From assembly GCF_005217455.1 (NCBI RefSeq), contig NZ_SZPQ01000014.1, positions 62,001-126,000 on the forward strand: a DNA stretch of 64,000 nucleotides, written 5' to 3'. The translations under genes were made by a program, and so were the position numbers. The stretch is from Martelella alba. Its GTDB lineage: Bacteria > Pseudomonadota > Gammaproteobacteria > Enterobacterales > Enterobacteriaceae. Shown in pieces: positions 19,247-29,137 of this stretch (its first letter is position 1; each line of letters starts with the position of its first letter). Under the pieces are notes generated by a model. It was not told where the DNA came from and made no database searches. It saw only the letters and a list, made by a program, of their open reading frames with translations.

Positions 19247-20698
19247 TCAGGGCCGGTAAACCTTGACGTTGGCAAATCCTTGCTCGCGCAGATAAAGCGC
19301 CTGCAACCGGCTCATGACCCCGCGCTCGCAATAAAGCAAATACGATTTGCTTTGATCGAGCGCGCCGAACTGGCTGCCGAGTTTATAGAACGGCAAGGTT
19401 TGCACTATAATGTTCTCCAGCCGTAACGGCTGGTTTTCCTGTTCGTCCGCCGAGCGAATATCCAACACGATTTCGTTTTCCTTGACTTCCGCCGCGGTCT
19501 CTATCTCCATGACCGACTCATCGTGGGATTGCCGGATAATATCGCGAATATCCATGCTCTGCGCTTCGGCCACCGCTTTATCGAGTATGGCGAAATCAAC
19601 ATTCGCCTCTTCTTGCTCGATTCGCTGCCTGACCGCTTTAATCGTCGGACTTTTAGAGATGACCCCGCAATATTCCGGCATGGTTTTGGCGAAGTCTTCG
19701 GTGCCGATTTGGCGCGCCAGGTCGATGATATGTTCTTTATCATGGGAGATAAGCGGCCGTAAAATCAGCGTCGGGGAAACACTGTCAATCAGGCTCAGGT
19801 TGGTCAGTGTTTGACTGGAAACCTGACCCAGGGCTTCGCCGGTCACCAGCGCCTGAATACCGTAACGTTCGGCCACCTTCGACGCCGCCCGCACCATCAT
19901 GCGTTTGAGCACCACGCCCATCTGGCCATCATCCACCTTCTCCAGGATCTCGCCCACCACCGCCGCGAAATCAATAGCGATAAAGCGGACCCGATGGGAG
20001 CTGCCAAAACGATTCCAGATATAGTGGGCGGCCTGTTTTACGCCGATCTCGTGCGCGGCGCCGCCGAGATTGAAGAAACAATAGTGTACCCGGCAGCCGC
20101 GGCGGATAAGCATATAGCTGGACACCCCCGAGTCAAAACCGCCGGATATGAGCGACAGAACGTCTTCCTGCGTGCCGATGGGAAAACCGCCCAAGCCTTC
20201 ATAACGGCCGGTGATCAGCAGCAAACGGTCATCCTCGATTTCCAGGTGAACGGTAACCTCCGGGCGGGTCAGTTTGACTTTGGTGCCCGGCACATTCTGG
20301 TTAAGGCCGCCGCCCACATAGCGCTCGACATCCTGCGAGGTGAAATCATGGGTGCCGCGCCGTTTTACCCGGACGCAGAAGGTTTTGCCGACCAGGTTTC
20401 CCCGATGCAGCTCAAGCGCCTGCAGATAGATATCGTGCATATCCGCATAAGGTCTATCTTCCACCGCGAGAATATGGTGGATACCGGGAATGCGCGTCAG
20501 CGCGTCGGCGATATCCCCACGGCGGCGTTCATCATCGGCGCGGACTTCGATATGATCCCAGTGACGCGTCACCGCCAGCGTTTGATCGAGGGGTTTCAGC
20601 ACATTTCGTATATTGCTGGTCAGGATTTTTATAAAACGCAATCGCACGGATTGGCTTTTTATCGTGATTTCCGGAAACAGTTTAATGATAAACTTCAT
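19247..20698 (-). CDS. thiI: tRNA sulfurtransferase / thiamine thiazole sulfur carrier ThiI
   Basis: Makes 4-thiouridine at position 8 of tRNA and passes sulfur to thiamine thiazole. It has 483 residues (E. coli 482): NFLD and THUMP domains, then the PP-loop [10 protein letters not shown], then a C-terminal rhodanese domain with the persulfide Cys near residue 456 in [13 protein letters not shown]. The rhodanese extension is what links the enzyme to thiamine. The ATG at 20698 matches the family; an in-frame TTG nine codons earlier has no good ribosome site. It is divergent from the xseB-ispA-dxs operon, of which dxs also feeds thiamine synthesis. Confidence 0.96.
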   Translation of the reverse strand: MKFIIKLFPEITIKSQSVRLRFIKILTSNIRNVLKPLDQTLAVTRHWDHIEVRADDERRRGDIADALTRIPGIHHILAVEDRPYADMHDIYLQALELHRGNLVGKTFCVRVKRRGTHDFTSQDVERYVGGGLNQNVPGTKVKLTRPEVTVHLEIEDDRLLLITGRYEGLGGFPIGTQEDVLSLISGGFDSGVSSYMLIRRGCRVHYCFFNLGGAAHEIGVKQAAHYIWNRFGSSHRVRFIAIDFAAVVGEILEKVDDGQMGVVLKRMMVRAASKVAERYGIQALVTGEALGQVSSQTLTNLSLIDSVSPTLILRPLISHDKEHIIDLARQIGTEDFAKTMPEYCGVISKSPTIKAVRQRIEQEEANVDFAILDKAVAEAQSMDIRDIIRQSHDESVMEIETAAEVKENEIVLDIRSADEQENQPLRLENIIVQTLPFYKLGSQFGALDQSKSYLLYCERGVMSRLQALYLREQGFANVKVYRP

Positions 20699-20942
20699 GG
20701 CGCTTGTCGTTATAAGATCATTCAAAGGCGACGCCGGGTATTGCGTCGTATAATGCGTAATGCGGTATTAACGGCGTCGCCGCCCCATGCGCGGGCATCG
20801 CCGATACCTTACGAGGCGCGGAGTATAACACTTTCCGCCACCGGATTGAGGCTCTATTTGCTTATCATCGCACACTGAGCTAACGTTTACAGTTTTATCA
20901 TACCCAAGGGTAAATGCAGCCTGTCAACAGATCGATTACACT

Positions 20943-21185
20943 ATGCCGAAAAAAACCGAACAACCGGCCAGTTTTGAAACGGCCCTCAAAGAACTGGAAG
21001 CAATAGTCAACCGCCTGGAGTCCGGCGAATTACCGCTGGAAGAGGCCCTTGGCGCATTTGAACAGGGCGTGCAGTTGGCGCGCCAGGGCCAGCAAACATT
21101 GCAACAGGCCGAGCAACGCGTACAGATTCTGCTTAGCGACGACCCGAACGCGGCGTTAACGCCGTTTACGCCCGAATCGGAATAA
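20943..21185 (+). CDS. xseB: Exodeoxyribonuclease VII small subunit
   Basis: An 80-residue helical protein, the E. coli length, with the core [35 protein letters not shown]. It binds XseA to form the single-strand-specific exonuclease VII. The gene begins the xseB-ispA-dxs operon and lies four bases before ispA. The promoter should be in 20699-20942. Confidence 0.96.
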   Translation: MPKKTEQPASFETALKELEAIVNRLESGELPLEEALGAFEQGVQLARQGQQTLQQAEQRVQILLSDDPNAALTPFTPESE

Positions 21186-21189
21186 TGTC

Positions 21190-22089
21190 ATGACAGATTT
21201 CGCCCTGCTGCTTCAGGCCAGCCATGAGCGTGTGGATCAGGCGCTGGATCGCCTCTTTGCGACGCTGGACAATGGCGAGTCCCTGGTGCAGGCCATGCGT
21301 TATGGCGCGCTATTGGGCGGTAAACGATTACGGCCGTTTTTGGTCTATAACACCGGCCGGCTGTTCGGTTTGACGCCGGACGCCCTGGATGCGCCGGCCG
21401 CGGCTATCGAATGCGTGCACGCCTACTCGCTGATTCACGACGATCTGCCGGCCATGGACGACGACGATTTGCGTCGCGGCCAACCGACCTGCCATATCCG
21501 GTTCGGCGAAGCGACCGCCATCCTGGCCGGCGACGCGCTGCAAACCCTGGCGTTCGCCATCCTGGCCGATGCGCCGGTGCCGTCGCTAGCGGATCGGGAC
21601 AGGTTAGCGATGATTTCAACGCTGGCCCAGGCCAGCGGCGCCGGCGGCATGTGCCTGGGACAGGCGTTGGATCTGGCGGCGGAGGGTCGAACGGTTTCAC
21701 TGCCGGCGCTGGAAACCATACACCGGCGAAAAACCGGCGATATCATCCGGGCGGCGGTCAAGCTTGGCGCGCTGGCCGCCGGCGAGCCCGGCAGGCAGGC
21801 GTTGCCTTATTTGGATCGCTATGCCACCGCTATCGGACTGGCGTTCCAAGTCCAGGACGATATTCTTGACGTGGTGGGCGATACCGCAATATTGGGCAAG
21901 CGTCAGGGAGCTGATCAGCACTTGGGTAAAAATACTTATCCCGCGCTGCTTGGACTGGATGGCGCGCGGGCAAAAGCCCGTGATTTGCACAATGAATCAT
22001 TAGCATCCTTAGAATATGTCGCCGCCCTGGGCTATGATACTTCTACGTTGGCGGCGTTGGCCCGGTTCGTCATCGAACGCGACAAGTAA
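21190..22089 (+). CDS. ispA: (2E,6E)-farnesyl diphosphate synthase
   Basis: Condenses isopentenyl and dimethylallyl/geranyl diphosphates into farnesyl diphosphate for quinones, undecaprenyl carrier and heme O. It has 299 residues, as in E. coli. The first Asp-rich motif is DDLPAMDDDD at 84-93, the second DDILD at 223-227, and the GGKRLRP substrate motif is near 43. It is flanked tightly by xseB and dxs. Farnesyl diphosphate is also the substrate of CyoE in this window. Confidence 0.97.
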   Translation: MTDFALLLQASHERVDQALDRLFATLDNGESLVQAMRYGALLGGKRLRPFLVYNTGRLFGLTPDALDAPAAAIECVHAYSLIHDDLPAMDDDDLRRGQPTCHIRFGEATAILAGDALQTLAFAILADAPVPSLADRDRLAMISTLAQASGAGGMCLGQALDLAAEGRTVSLPALETIHRRKTGDIIRAAVKLGALAAGEPGRQALPYLDRYATAIGLAFQVQDDILDVVGDTAILGKRQGADQHLGKNTYPALLGLDGARAKARDLHNESLASLEYVAALGYDTSTLAALARFVIERDK

Positions 22090-22131
22090 ATCCGTGATAG
22101 TGGCTGTTTTTTCCTCAGGTATGAGTATCCG

Positions 22132-24006
22132 ATGAGCCTTGATATAACGAAATACCCAACGCTCGCACTGGCCGACATCCCAGCGGAGCTGCGGTTATTG
22201 CCCAAAGAGAGTTTGGGCAAACTGTGCGATGAGCTGCGGCAGTTTCTGCTTGATAGCGTCAGCCGCTCAAGCGGCCATTTCGCCTCGGGGCTCGGCACGG
22301 TGGAGTTGACGGTGGCGTTGCACTATGTCTATAACACCCCGTTCGATCATGTTATCTGGGATGTGGGCCACCAGGCTTATCCGCACAAGATCCTGACCGG
22401 AAGACGCGACCATATCGCCACGATCCGCCAGAAAAACGGTCTGCACCCCTTCCCTTGGCGTGAAGAAAGCGAATACGACGTCCTGTCGGTGGGCCATTCC
22501 TCCACGTCCATCAGCGCCGGGCTCGGCATGGCGGTCGCGGCGGAACACGAGGGCAAGGGCCGCCGTACAGTGTGCGTGATAGGCGACGGCGCCATCACCG
22601 CCGGCATGGCCTTCGAGGCGATGAACCACACCGGCGACATTAAATCCGACCTGCTGGTTATCCTTAACGATAACGAGATGTCCATCTCGGAAAACGTCGG
22701 CGCCCTGAATAATCACCTGGCTCAGATTTTGTCCGGCAAACTGTATGCGACGTTGCGGGAAGGAGGCAAAAAAGTCCTTTCCGGCCTGCCGCCCATTAAG
22801 GAACTGGTGAAACGGACTGAAGAGCATATCAAAGGGATGGTGGTACCCGGCACGTTGTTTGAAGAACTGGGTTTTAATTATATTGGGCCGGTGGACGGGC
22901 ACGATGTGTTGAGTCTGGTGCATACGCTTAAGAATATGCGCGAAATGAAAGGCCCGCAGTTTCTGCACATCATGACCAAGAAAGGCAAGGGATACGCCCC
23001 GGCGGAAAAAGATCCCATCGGCTGGCATGCGGTGCCGAAATTTGATCCGCAAAGCGGCGCCTTGCCCAAGAAGGCCGGGGGACCGCCGACCTATTCGGCC
23101 ATTTTCGGCGACTGGCTGTGCGAGACCGCCGCCAATGATCCGAAATTGATGGCCATTACGCCGGCCATGCGGGAAGGCTCCGGTATGGTGGCGTTTTCAC
23201 GGCAATTTCCGGCCCAGTATTTCGATGTGGCCATCGCCGAGCAGCACGCGGTGACCTTTGCCGCCGGTCTGGCTATCGGCGGCTATAAACCGATAGTGGC
23301 AATTTATTCCACCTTCTTGCAGCGGGCTTACGACCAGGTGATCCATGATGTGGCCCTGCAACGGCAACCGGTATTGTTCGCCATTGACCGCGGCGGTATC
23401 GTGGGGGCCGATGGACCGACTCATCAGGGCGCTTTCGATTTTTCTTATTTGCGCTGCATCCCCAATATGGTGATCATGGCGCCCAGCGATGAAAACGAAT
23501 GCCGCCTGATGCTTTATACCGGATACCATTACGACGCCGGCCCCGCGGCGGTACGCTATCCTCGCGGGGCGGGCACCGGCGCGGCGTTCTCGCCGCTGGC
23601 GCCTTTACCCATCGGCAAAGGCGTCATACGCCGGCAAGGCGCGAATATCGCCATTCTAAACTTCGGCGCCCTGCTGCCTGCCGCCCAGGCGGCGGCGGAG
23701 CAATTGAACGCCACATTGGCGGATATGCGTTTCGTCAAACCCTTGGATGAAGCACTGATCTTGGAACTGGCCGCCAATCACGAGGCGCTGATCACGGTGG
23801 AGGAAAACGTCGTGATGGGTGGCGCCGGCAGTGGCGTTAATGAATATGTACTACGGCAACGCTTGATGACGCCGGTGTTGAACATCGGTCTGCCGGACCG
23901 GTTCGTCCCGCAAGGATCCCAGGCGGAAATCCGGGCCGATGTCGGTTTGGACAGCGCGGGTATCCTTAAACAGATTCGCGACTGGCTGCCCCAGGATAGC
24001 CGTTGA
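22132..24006 (+). CDS. dxs: 1-deoxy-D-xylulose-5-phosphate synthase
   Basis: Thiamine-diphosphate enzyme that joins pyruvate and glyceraldehyde-3-phosphate; its product feeds isoprenoids, thiamine and pyridoxal. It has 624 residues (E. coli 620). The ThDP motif begins GDG at 151-153 and ends with LNDNEMSIS, the catalytic His region is [10 protein letters not shown], and the transketolase-like pyrimidine domain has [16 protein letters not shown]. It is last in xseB-ispA-dxs. In E. coli yajO follows dxs directly; here an accessory block separates them. Confidence 0.97.
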   Translation: MSLDITKYPTLALADIPAELRLLPKESLGKLCDELRQFLLDSVSRSSGHFASGLGTVELTVALHYVYNTPFDHVIWDVGHQAYPHKILTGRRDHIATIRQKNGLHPFPWREESEYDVLSVGHSSTSISAGLGMAVAAEHEGKGRRTVCVIGDGAITAGMAFEAMNHTGDIKSDLLVILNDNEMSISENVGALNNHLAQILSGKLYATLREGGKKVLSGLPPIKELVKRTEEHIKGMVVPGTLFEELGFNYIGPVDGHDVLSLVHTLKNMREMKGPQFLHIMTKKGKGYAPAEKDPIGWHAVPKFDPQSGALPKKAGGPPTYSAIFGDWLCETAANDPKLMAITPAMREGSGMVAFSRQFPAQYFDVAIAEQHAVTFAAGLAIGGYKPIVAIYSTFLQRAYDQVIHDVALQRQPVLFAIDRGGIVGADGPTHQGAFDFSYLRCIPNMVIMAPSDENECRLMLYTGYHYDAGPAAVRYPRGAGTGAAFSPLAPLPIGKGVIRRQGANIAILNFGALLPAAQAAAEQLNATLADMRFVKPLDEALILELAANHEALITVEENVVMGGAGSGVNEYVLRQRLMTPVLNIGLPDRFVPQGSQAEIRADVGLDSAGILKQIRDWLPQDSR

Positions 24007-24093
24007 TGCGGCAGGCGGCACGGCAAGAGGACGATTGCCGGCAAGGGGTCGTTCCGCGTCCTGAATGGGTGTTTTGCCGCTGTTAAGCCGTGT

Positions 24094-25008
24094 TTAACGC
24101 GGCCTGAGATAATTCAGCACCATGAGGTTTTCATGGTCCACCGCATCGTAACGGCTGACGTCCAGTAGCCGCATACGGGCGACGGCCTGAGGATCGATTT
24201 GTTCCCGCCAAGGGAGTCCCAGACGATAAATGATTCGCAGGCTAATACGGCTGTCGCTTTGATCGCCGCTGCCGGCACGTTCTTCCGCCGCCAGCGTCAG
24301 CAAGGGGATGGGCGTAAAACTCAGGCCGACCGTCAATGCCCGCGTGCTGTCCAGGCGGATATTTTTATCGAACAGGGCGACGCCTTCGCCGAAATATTGC
24401 TCAAACACCATTTTGGCGCCCAACTGCGGCAGCGCCGGCAAATAGGCTTCGCCCCGCATGTCATAGCCGGTCGCCGGACGCTCATCCAGGGCGCTGAAAT
24501 CCCGCGACTGACGCTCATCGGTCAGGCGATAGTAAATATTGGCGGACAAATTGATATAATCGGTACGAATTTCCGATCCCAATGTCAGACGCCGGTTTTT
24601 GCCTGTCGCGTCATTATCGAAAAACGCATTGAGACCCAGCATCCAGCGATGTATGAATAACCGGCCGCCGGCGCCCAGATTCACGGTATTGCGGCTATCC
24701 TGATTGCGCCCGCCGAATTGGGCGAATATCAACGAATCGGGACCTTCCAGTAATGGCGCCAACACATCAAGGGAACTGACGTCGTGCCGATCATCTTCAT
24801 CCAGCGCAAACCCGGCGTTGACGGTGCCATATACCCCCGAGGGCGCCGATTCGCCGTCCATTGCCGTCCTCGCCGGCCAAGCCGGCCAGGACAGTAGGAT
24901 AGCCAAGAGCAACAGACCGCCAGTGACCCGCTCGTTTAATGAAAACCACGCGGTAAAACCGCTCCGGGAACGCATTTTCTTTATGGGCTTAGCGGGCAAG
25001 TGCCTCAT
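24094..25008 (-). CDS. Barrel-only inverse autotransporter (intimin/invasin-like beta domain)
   Basis: A 304-residue protein with a long N-terminal signal (hydrophobic core GGLLLLAILLSWPAWPA after a basic, extended leader). The rest resembles the inverse-autotransporter beta domain of intimin and invasin: NLGAGGRLFIHRWMLGLNAFFDND, then RLTLGSEIRTDYINLSANIYYRL, MRGEAYLPALPQLGAKMVFEQYFGE, and the closing LDVSRYDAVDHENLMVLNY. Family members normally continue into a linker and Ig-like passenger repeats; here the ORF stops at that point and only 87 bases separate it from the dxs stop. So it is either a minimal outer-membrane barrel or the stump of a larger adhesin. AAGGA lies nine bases before the ATG. 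A copy of the intergenic repeat is just upstream. Confidence 0.82.
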   Translation of the reverse strand: MRHLPAKPIKKMRSRSGFTAWFSLNERVTGGLLLLAILLSWPAWPARTAMDGESAPSGVYGTVNAGFALDEDDRHDVSSLDVLAPLLEGPDSLIFAQFGGRNQDSRNTVNLGAGGRLFIHRWMLGLNAFFDNDATGKNRRLTLGSEIRTDYINLSANIYYRLTDERQSRDFSALDERPATGYDMRGEAYLPALPQLGAKMVFEQYFGEGVALFDKNIRLDSTRALTVGLSFTPIPLLTLAAEERAGSGDQSDSRISLRIIYRLGLPWREQIDPQAVARMRLLDVSRYDAVDHENLMVLNYLRPR

Positions 25009-25571
25009 GCAAACGGGTCCTTAAGAAACAGGTGGATATGGCCGACGAATTCCTTATGAATGACGGCGCCCCGATGACGGTTTTACGGTAATGATCGTCC
25101 CACTGCGCGTTGCCGGCGCATAGCCAACAAAGAGGCCACTTGAATAATGATGAATCTATTTCAAAGTAAATGCCGGAACATGCCATTGTCCCATTAACTA
25201 TTATCTTCCGGTTTTTACTATATCGTTTAATTAACGTTTTGGTAGTACGAAAAAGATGAATAATAATAATCAAAATAGATATATTTGATTGTGTAATACT
25301 GAGATTATTGAATGATACAATAAATATCAATTTATTGTTTCCCTCCGCAAATTCGCCGAATGAGAAATAACAAAGGGTTGTCCGCGACATAGGACTTTTG
25401 CCGGCGACAAGCGAGAGTCATGTGTTAATCAATTTTATCTTTCAGCATGTATCACAGGTTTAAACTTTAAATACTTTGTGCTGCCGCGCGGCGGGCAAAC
25501 GCGGCCCACAAGCCACAGGAAGGCGCTTGTGGGGTGGGCAGTATGGCGCCGCCTGGATATCACCGATTTAA
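25009..25571. other. AT-rich intergenic region without a gene
   Basis: 563 bases between the inverse autotransporter and the SDR gene. It includes repeat copy 2 and an AT-rich core (25190-25340). I see no gene with a plausible start. It may carry the promoter of the barrel gene. Confidence 0.5.
25115..25153 (+). repeat. Dispersed intergenic repeat, copy 2
   Basis: Core AGCCAACAAAGAGGCCACTT followed by GAATAATGATGA, nearly identical to copy 1 over AACAAAGAGGC. It lies about 110 bases upstream of the inverse autotransporter. Confidence 0.6.
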
Positions 25572-26450
25572 TCAACCATCAGTGGAACGGGTCAATGCTT
25601 CCCAGGCATCGAGTTGCTCGGCGTAATCACGCAACTTTTGCCGCACCAGCGTCAGGGCATCGCTGCCCAGCAACAGATGGGCCGGCGGTTGGGGATGGTC
25701 TATCAACGTCAGGATGGCTTGAGCCGCTTTATCAGGATCGCCAAGTTGCTTGCCGTGTTTCTCTTCGCGGGCCTGGCGGATGGGGGAGAAGAGTTGATCA
25801 TAATCGGCCAGGACGCGGGGGCTGCGTACCATGGAGCGGCCGGCCCAATCGGTGCGAAACGAACCGGGCGCGACGGCGGTTACCGCGATGCCGAAAGGTT
25901 GCAATTCTTTTCCCAGCGTCTCGGATAGGCCTTCCAGCGCAAATTTGCTGCCGCAATAATACGCGATGCCGGGCATGGTGATCATGCCGCCCATGGACGT
26001 GATATTAATTATACGCCCGGCACGCCGCGCGCGCATATGCGGCACGATGGCTTTAATCATGGCCACCGCGCCGAAGACATTGACGTCGAACTGCCGCCGC
26101 ATCTCTTCCAGGGGCGATTCCTCCAATATGCCTTCATGCCCGTAGCCGGCATTATTCACCAGCACGTCAATGGGGCCATAGCGGGTTTCCAGCTCGTTTA
26201 CCCGACCGTCGATGCGCCGGATATCGGTCACATCCAATAAAATGGCCTGTGCCCGGCCCGGCGCTTGGGATTCGAAAGCGGCTTTATCCACCTCATTGCG
26301 TACCGTACCGATAACCTGGTGGCCGGCCGAGAGCGCCGCGCAGGCCAGCGCGCGGCCGAACCCGCTACTGACGCCGGTGATAAGCAGGGTCTTGGGTACC
26401 TTGGGGCCGTTTGGCGCAAGGCCGATTGCGGTTTGGTTGGATGGCTTCAT
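25572..26450 (-). CDS. Short-chain dehydrogenase/reductase
   Basis: A classical SDR of 292 residues. The cofactor motif TGVSSGFG follows a ~20-residue N-terminal extension. NNAGYG, the catalytic Ser in NITSMGG, and the YYCGSK catalytic Tyr-Lys pair are all present. APGSFRTDWAG marks the nicotinamide side. The absence of an acidic residue typical for NAD preference was not checked. The start ATG has GGAG eight bases upstream; an earlier in-frame start lacks one. It is divergent from an AraC regulator that probably controls it. The substrate is unknown. Confidence 0.88.
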   Translation of the reverse strand: MKPSNQTAIGLAPNGPKVPKTLLITGVSSGFGRALACAALSAGHQVIGTVRNEVDKAAFESQAPGRAQAILLDVTDIRRIDGRVNELETRYGPIDVLVNNAGYGHEGILEESPLEEMRRQFDVNVFGAVAMIKAIVPHMRARRAGRIINITSMGGMITMPGIAYYCGSKFALEGLSETLGKELQPFGIAVTAVAPGSFRTDWAGRSMVRSPRVLADYDQLFSPIRQAREEKHGKQLGDPDKAAQAILTLIDHPQPPAHLLLGSDALTLVRQKLRDYAEQLDAWEALTRSTDG

Positions 26451-26615
26451 GAATTCGACTCCGTAACTGACTAGGGACAAGCATGGTACCGTTCAAGGGA
26501 AAGAATGCCGATGTCGGTTAATCTGTTTTTATTGTCTATTCCTATGAGAAAACTGGATCATCAGGGAAGTAATGGCATAATACCTGCCTGATCATCTCTG
26601 GTCAGGGAGATAAGG

Positions 26616-27563
26616 GTGGAACAAGCGGATTACGATGACGCGCTGCGGCGGCGCATGGTCGCGTTACTGCGGCGCCTGGCGCCCAAGGAAGGCTATAACG
26701 TCTCGCCGCTGCCCGATATCCGTTTTTTGCGTTCGGACCGGCCGCTTGCGCGTACACCGGTATTATACGATCCGGGCATCGTCATCGTCTGTCAGGGACG
26801 GAAACGGGGTACTTGGGGTCGGCGGGTGTATCTGTACGATAGTCAGCATTATCTGGCCGTGTCGGTGCCGGTGCCTTTTATTATGGAAACCGATGCCTCG
26901 GCCGAAGAACCCTTGCTCGCCATTTATATGCATCTGGATTTCAATATGGCGGCAGACTTGCTGGTGCAGATAAACCGACGCGAGACCGTTTTGCCGGCGG
27001 ACCCGCAAAGTATGTTGTCAACCCCGATGGACCGAAGGTTCAGTGAATCGGTATTGCGTTTTCTGGAGGCCATGGCCCGGCCGTTGGAAGCGGAAATTCT
27101 CGGCCCGGCGCTAATTCGGGAAATCTATTACCATGTTCTGTCCGGGGAACAAGGCGCGGTGTTGCACGCGGCATTGTCCATGCAGGGGCGGTTCGGCAGA
27201 ATAGCCAAGGCCATACGGCGCATCCATGGCGAATATCAGCGCCATCTGGATGTCGCGGCGTTGGCGGCCGAGGCGGGGATGAGCGTGCCGACCTTTCACA
27301 GCCACTTCAAAACCATCACCCAGACGTCGCCCATGCAATATCTGAAATCGGTGCGACTGCATCAGGCGCGGCTATTGATGGTGCGCAACGACTTGACCGC
27401 GGCGTCGGCCGGTCTGGCGGTGGGCTACGAAAGCGCCTCGCAGTTCAGCCGGGAGTTCAGGCGATTGTTCGGCCTCAGCCCGAAAAGCGAAACCCGGCGG
27501 CTAAAGGCGGATTTCGCCTTGCCTGCGCCGCCTATTGATTCAGATTTTATTTCATCCCATTAA
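26616..27563 (+). CDS. AraC family transcriptional regulator
   Basis: A 315-residue regulator with an N-terminal cupin-like AraC_N domain (TPVLYDPGIVIVCQGRKRG near 48-66) and a C-terminal pair of helix-turn-helix motifs. These are LDVAALAAEAGMSVPTFHSHFK and AVGYESASQFSREFRRLFG. The start is GTG with GGGAG eight bases upstream. It is divergent from the SDR gene with a 165-base shared control region, a common pairing in which the regulator activates the dehydrogenase in response to an unknown ligand. Confidence 0.88.
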   Translation: MEQADYDDALRRRMVALLRRLAPKEGYNVSPLPDIRFLRSDRPLARTPVLYDPGIVIVCQGRKRGTWGRRVYLYDSQHYLAVSVPVPFIMETDASAEEPLLAIYMHLDFNMAADLLVQINRRETVLPADPQSMLSTPMDRRFSESVLRFLEAMARPLEAEILGPALIREIYYHVLSGEQGAVLHAALSMQGRFGRIAKAIRRIHGEYQRHLDVAALAAEAGMSVPTFHSHFKTITQTSPMQYLKSVRLHQARLLMVRNDLTAASAGLAVGYESASQFSREFRRLFGLSPKSETRRLKADFALPAPPIDSDFISSH

Positions 27564-27577
27564 CGGACCGCATTTTT

Positions 27578-28834
27578 TCAATGGTCTTCTTGCCACTGCG
27601 CGGCCGCATCCTGGCGCATATCAGTACGGGACAGCATGGCGGTGGCGAGGCCATTGCCCAGGACATTAATGCCCGAACGCCCCATATCCAGCACATGGTC
27701 AATCCCCATTAGCAATAGAATGCCCGCGACAGGAATATGGAAACTGGGCACCGTCGCCGCCAGCACCACCAGCGCCGAACGCGGAACGCCGGCAATCCCC
27801 TTCGACGCCATCATCAATGTCAGCATCAGCATGGCGATTTCACCGCCGGTTAACCGGATATTATAAGCTTGGGCGATAAACATGGCGGCGAATGAACAGT
27901 AGATCATCGATCCGACCAGATTAAATGAATAGCCCAACGGCAGCACGAAGGAGGCGATATTGCCCGGACACCCGAACCGACGTAATTGTTCCAGTGTCTT
28001 AGGATAGGCGGCCTCGGAACTGCTGGTGGTGAATGCCAGGATGACCGGCTCTTTAAGCAAACTCAGCAAATGAAAAGTCGCCGATTTCAACAGGGTATAG
28101 CAAAACGCGATCATCATCAGGCAGCACAGCGCCACAGCCAGATAATAGCCGCCGATAAACGACGCGTAGTTACGCAAAATGCCCAGTCCTTCCTTGGCGA
28201 CGACCGACGATACCGCCGCGAAAATCGCCAAGGGCGCCATAAACATCACATAGCCGGTAACCTTCAACATGATATGCGAAACGACGTTCAGACCGTCCGA
28301 CAGCGGCTTGTTGAATTTTGCGCCGAGCGAGGCGCCGGCGATACCGAAGAACAGCGAGAAAACCACGATCTGCAATATTTCATTATGCCCCATCGCATCA
28401 ATGATACTGGTGGGAAACGTGTGAGCGATAAAGGTTTTTAAGGACATGCTGTCGGCGGCCAGGCCGGTATCCATCGTCTGGGACGGGATGGGGAGGTTCA
28501 GCCCGGCGCCGGGCTGAAGCATGCTGACCACCGTCAATCCCATAAGAATCGATATCACCGAAGAAGCGATAAACCAGGCAAACGCTTTACCGCCCAGAGA
28601 GCCGATGACGGAGGTATCGCCCATGTTCATGATACCGACGGTCAGGGTAGTAAAAACCAGCGGCGCAATAACCATCTTAATCAGCCGGAGAAAGATGTCG
28701 GTCAGCAGGGTGATGTTAGCGGCATAGGCGCGCGCGCTTTCCGGCGCGGCAAATTGATGTACCAGGGCGCCGGCAACAATGCCGAGCACCATACAAGCCA
28801 GAATACTGACCGTGAGTTTATTGGATGTGGACAT
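27578..28834 (-). CDS. Dicarboxylate/amino acid:cation symporter (DAACS family)
   Basis: A 418-residue inner-membrane secondary transporter related to DctA and GltP. FLRLIKMVIAPLVFTTLTVGI (TM3) and the serine-rich hairpin segment FTTSSSEAAYP are diagnostic. The TM7 signature, usually NMDGT, here reads FNLVGSMIY, so the usual Asp is replaced by Val; coupling or substrate may differ from glutamate or C4-dicarboxylate carriers. The ATG giving MSTSNKLTV is preferred over an upstream start because the extension is not family-like. It is divergent from yajO across a 303-base control region containing a strong palindrome. Confidence 0.86.
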   Translation of the reverse strand: MSTSNKLTVSILACMVLGIVAGALVHQFAAPESARAYAANITLLTDIFLRLIKMVIAPLVFTTLTVGIMNMGDTSVIGSLGGKAFAWFIASSVISILMGLTVVSMLQPGAGLNLPIPSQTMDTGLAADSMSLKTFIAHTFPTSIIDAMGHNEILQIVVFSLFFGIAGASLGAKFNKPLSDGLNVVSHIMLKVTGYVMFMAPLAIFAAVSSVVAKEGLGILRNYASFIGGYYLAVALCCLMMIAFCYTLLKSATFHLLSLLKEPVILAFTTSSSEAAYPKTLEQLRRFGCPGNIASFVLPLGYSFNLVGSMIYCSFAAMFIAQAYNIRLTGGEIAMLMLTLMMASKGIAGVPRSALVVLAATVPSFHIPVAGILLLMGIDHVLDMGRSGINVLGNGLATAMLSRTDMRQDAAAQWQEDH

Positions 28835-29137
28835 GGATTTCCCGTCAATCAGTCGCCTGATGCGTAGAGAAAAAAGTGAATAAAAGAATGGGTCGCATTT
28901 TCGTCCATGGTCAGTTGAAATTCCTTGTGATATAGCAAAAAACACGATAAAGACGCACAGATCCTTCGCGGCGGCGGCCCCCGCGTTTGATGCCTGAACC
29001 CCCGATATCCTCCCCCCGCCTTGCAGGAGGGAGTATCACGGCGCGCCTGATAAATCACCGCCGCGATGCAACTTTAATTATTTAAAGTTATAATTATTTT
29101 TTGAACAAATAATCAGCATTGCAATTAGGAGGCAGCC
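28835..29137. other. Divergent control region symporter/yajO
   Basis: 303 bases without a gene. The yajO-proximal half is very AT-rich and contains the inverted repeat at 29070-29095. Confidence 0.5.
29070..29095. promoter_or_regulatory. Operator-like inverted repeat upstream of yajO
   Basis: AACTTTAA and TTAAAGTT form a perfect eight-base inverted repeat around TTAT (29070-29089). A second, overlapping repeat pairs AATTAT with ATAATT (29076-29095). The size and AT-rich symmetry suit a dimeric repressor. It lies about 45 bases before the yajO start. The cognate regulator is not identified. Confidence 0.5.

Noticed and set aside
25490-25560. Possible sixth copy of the intergenic repeat
   Set aside because: Shares only short fragments (GGGCAGTATGGCG); not close enough to include.
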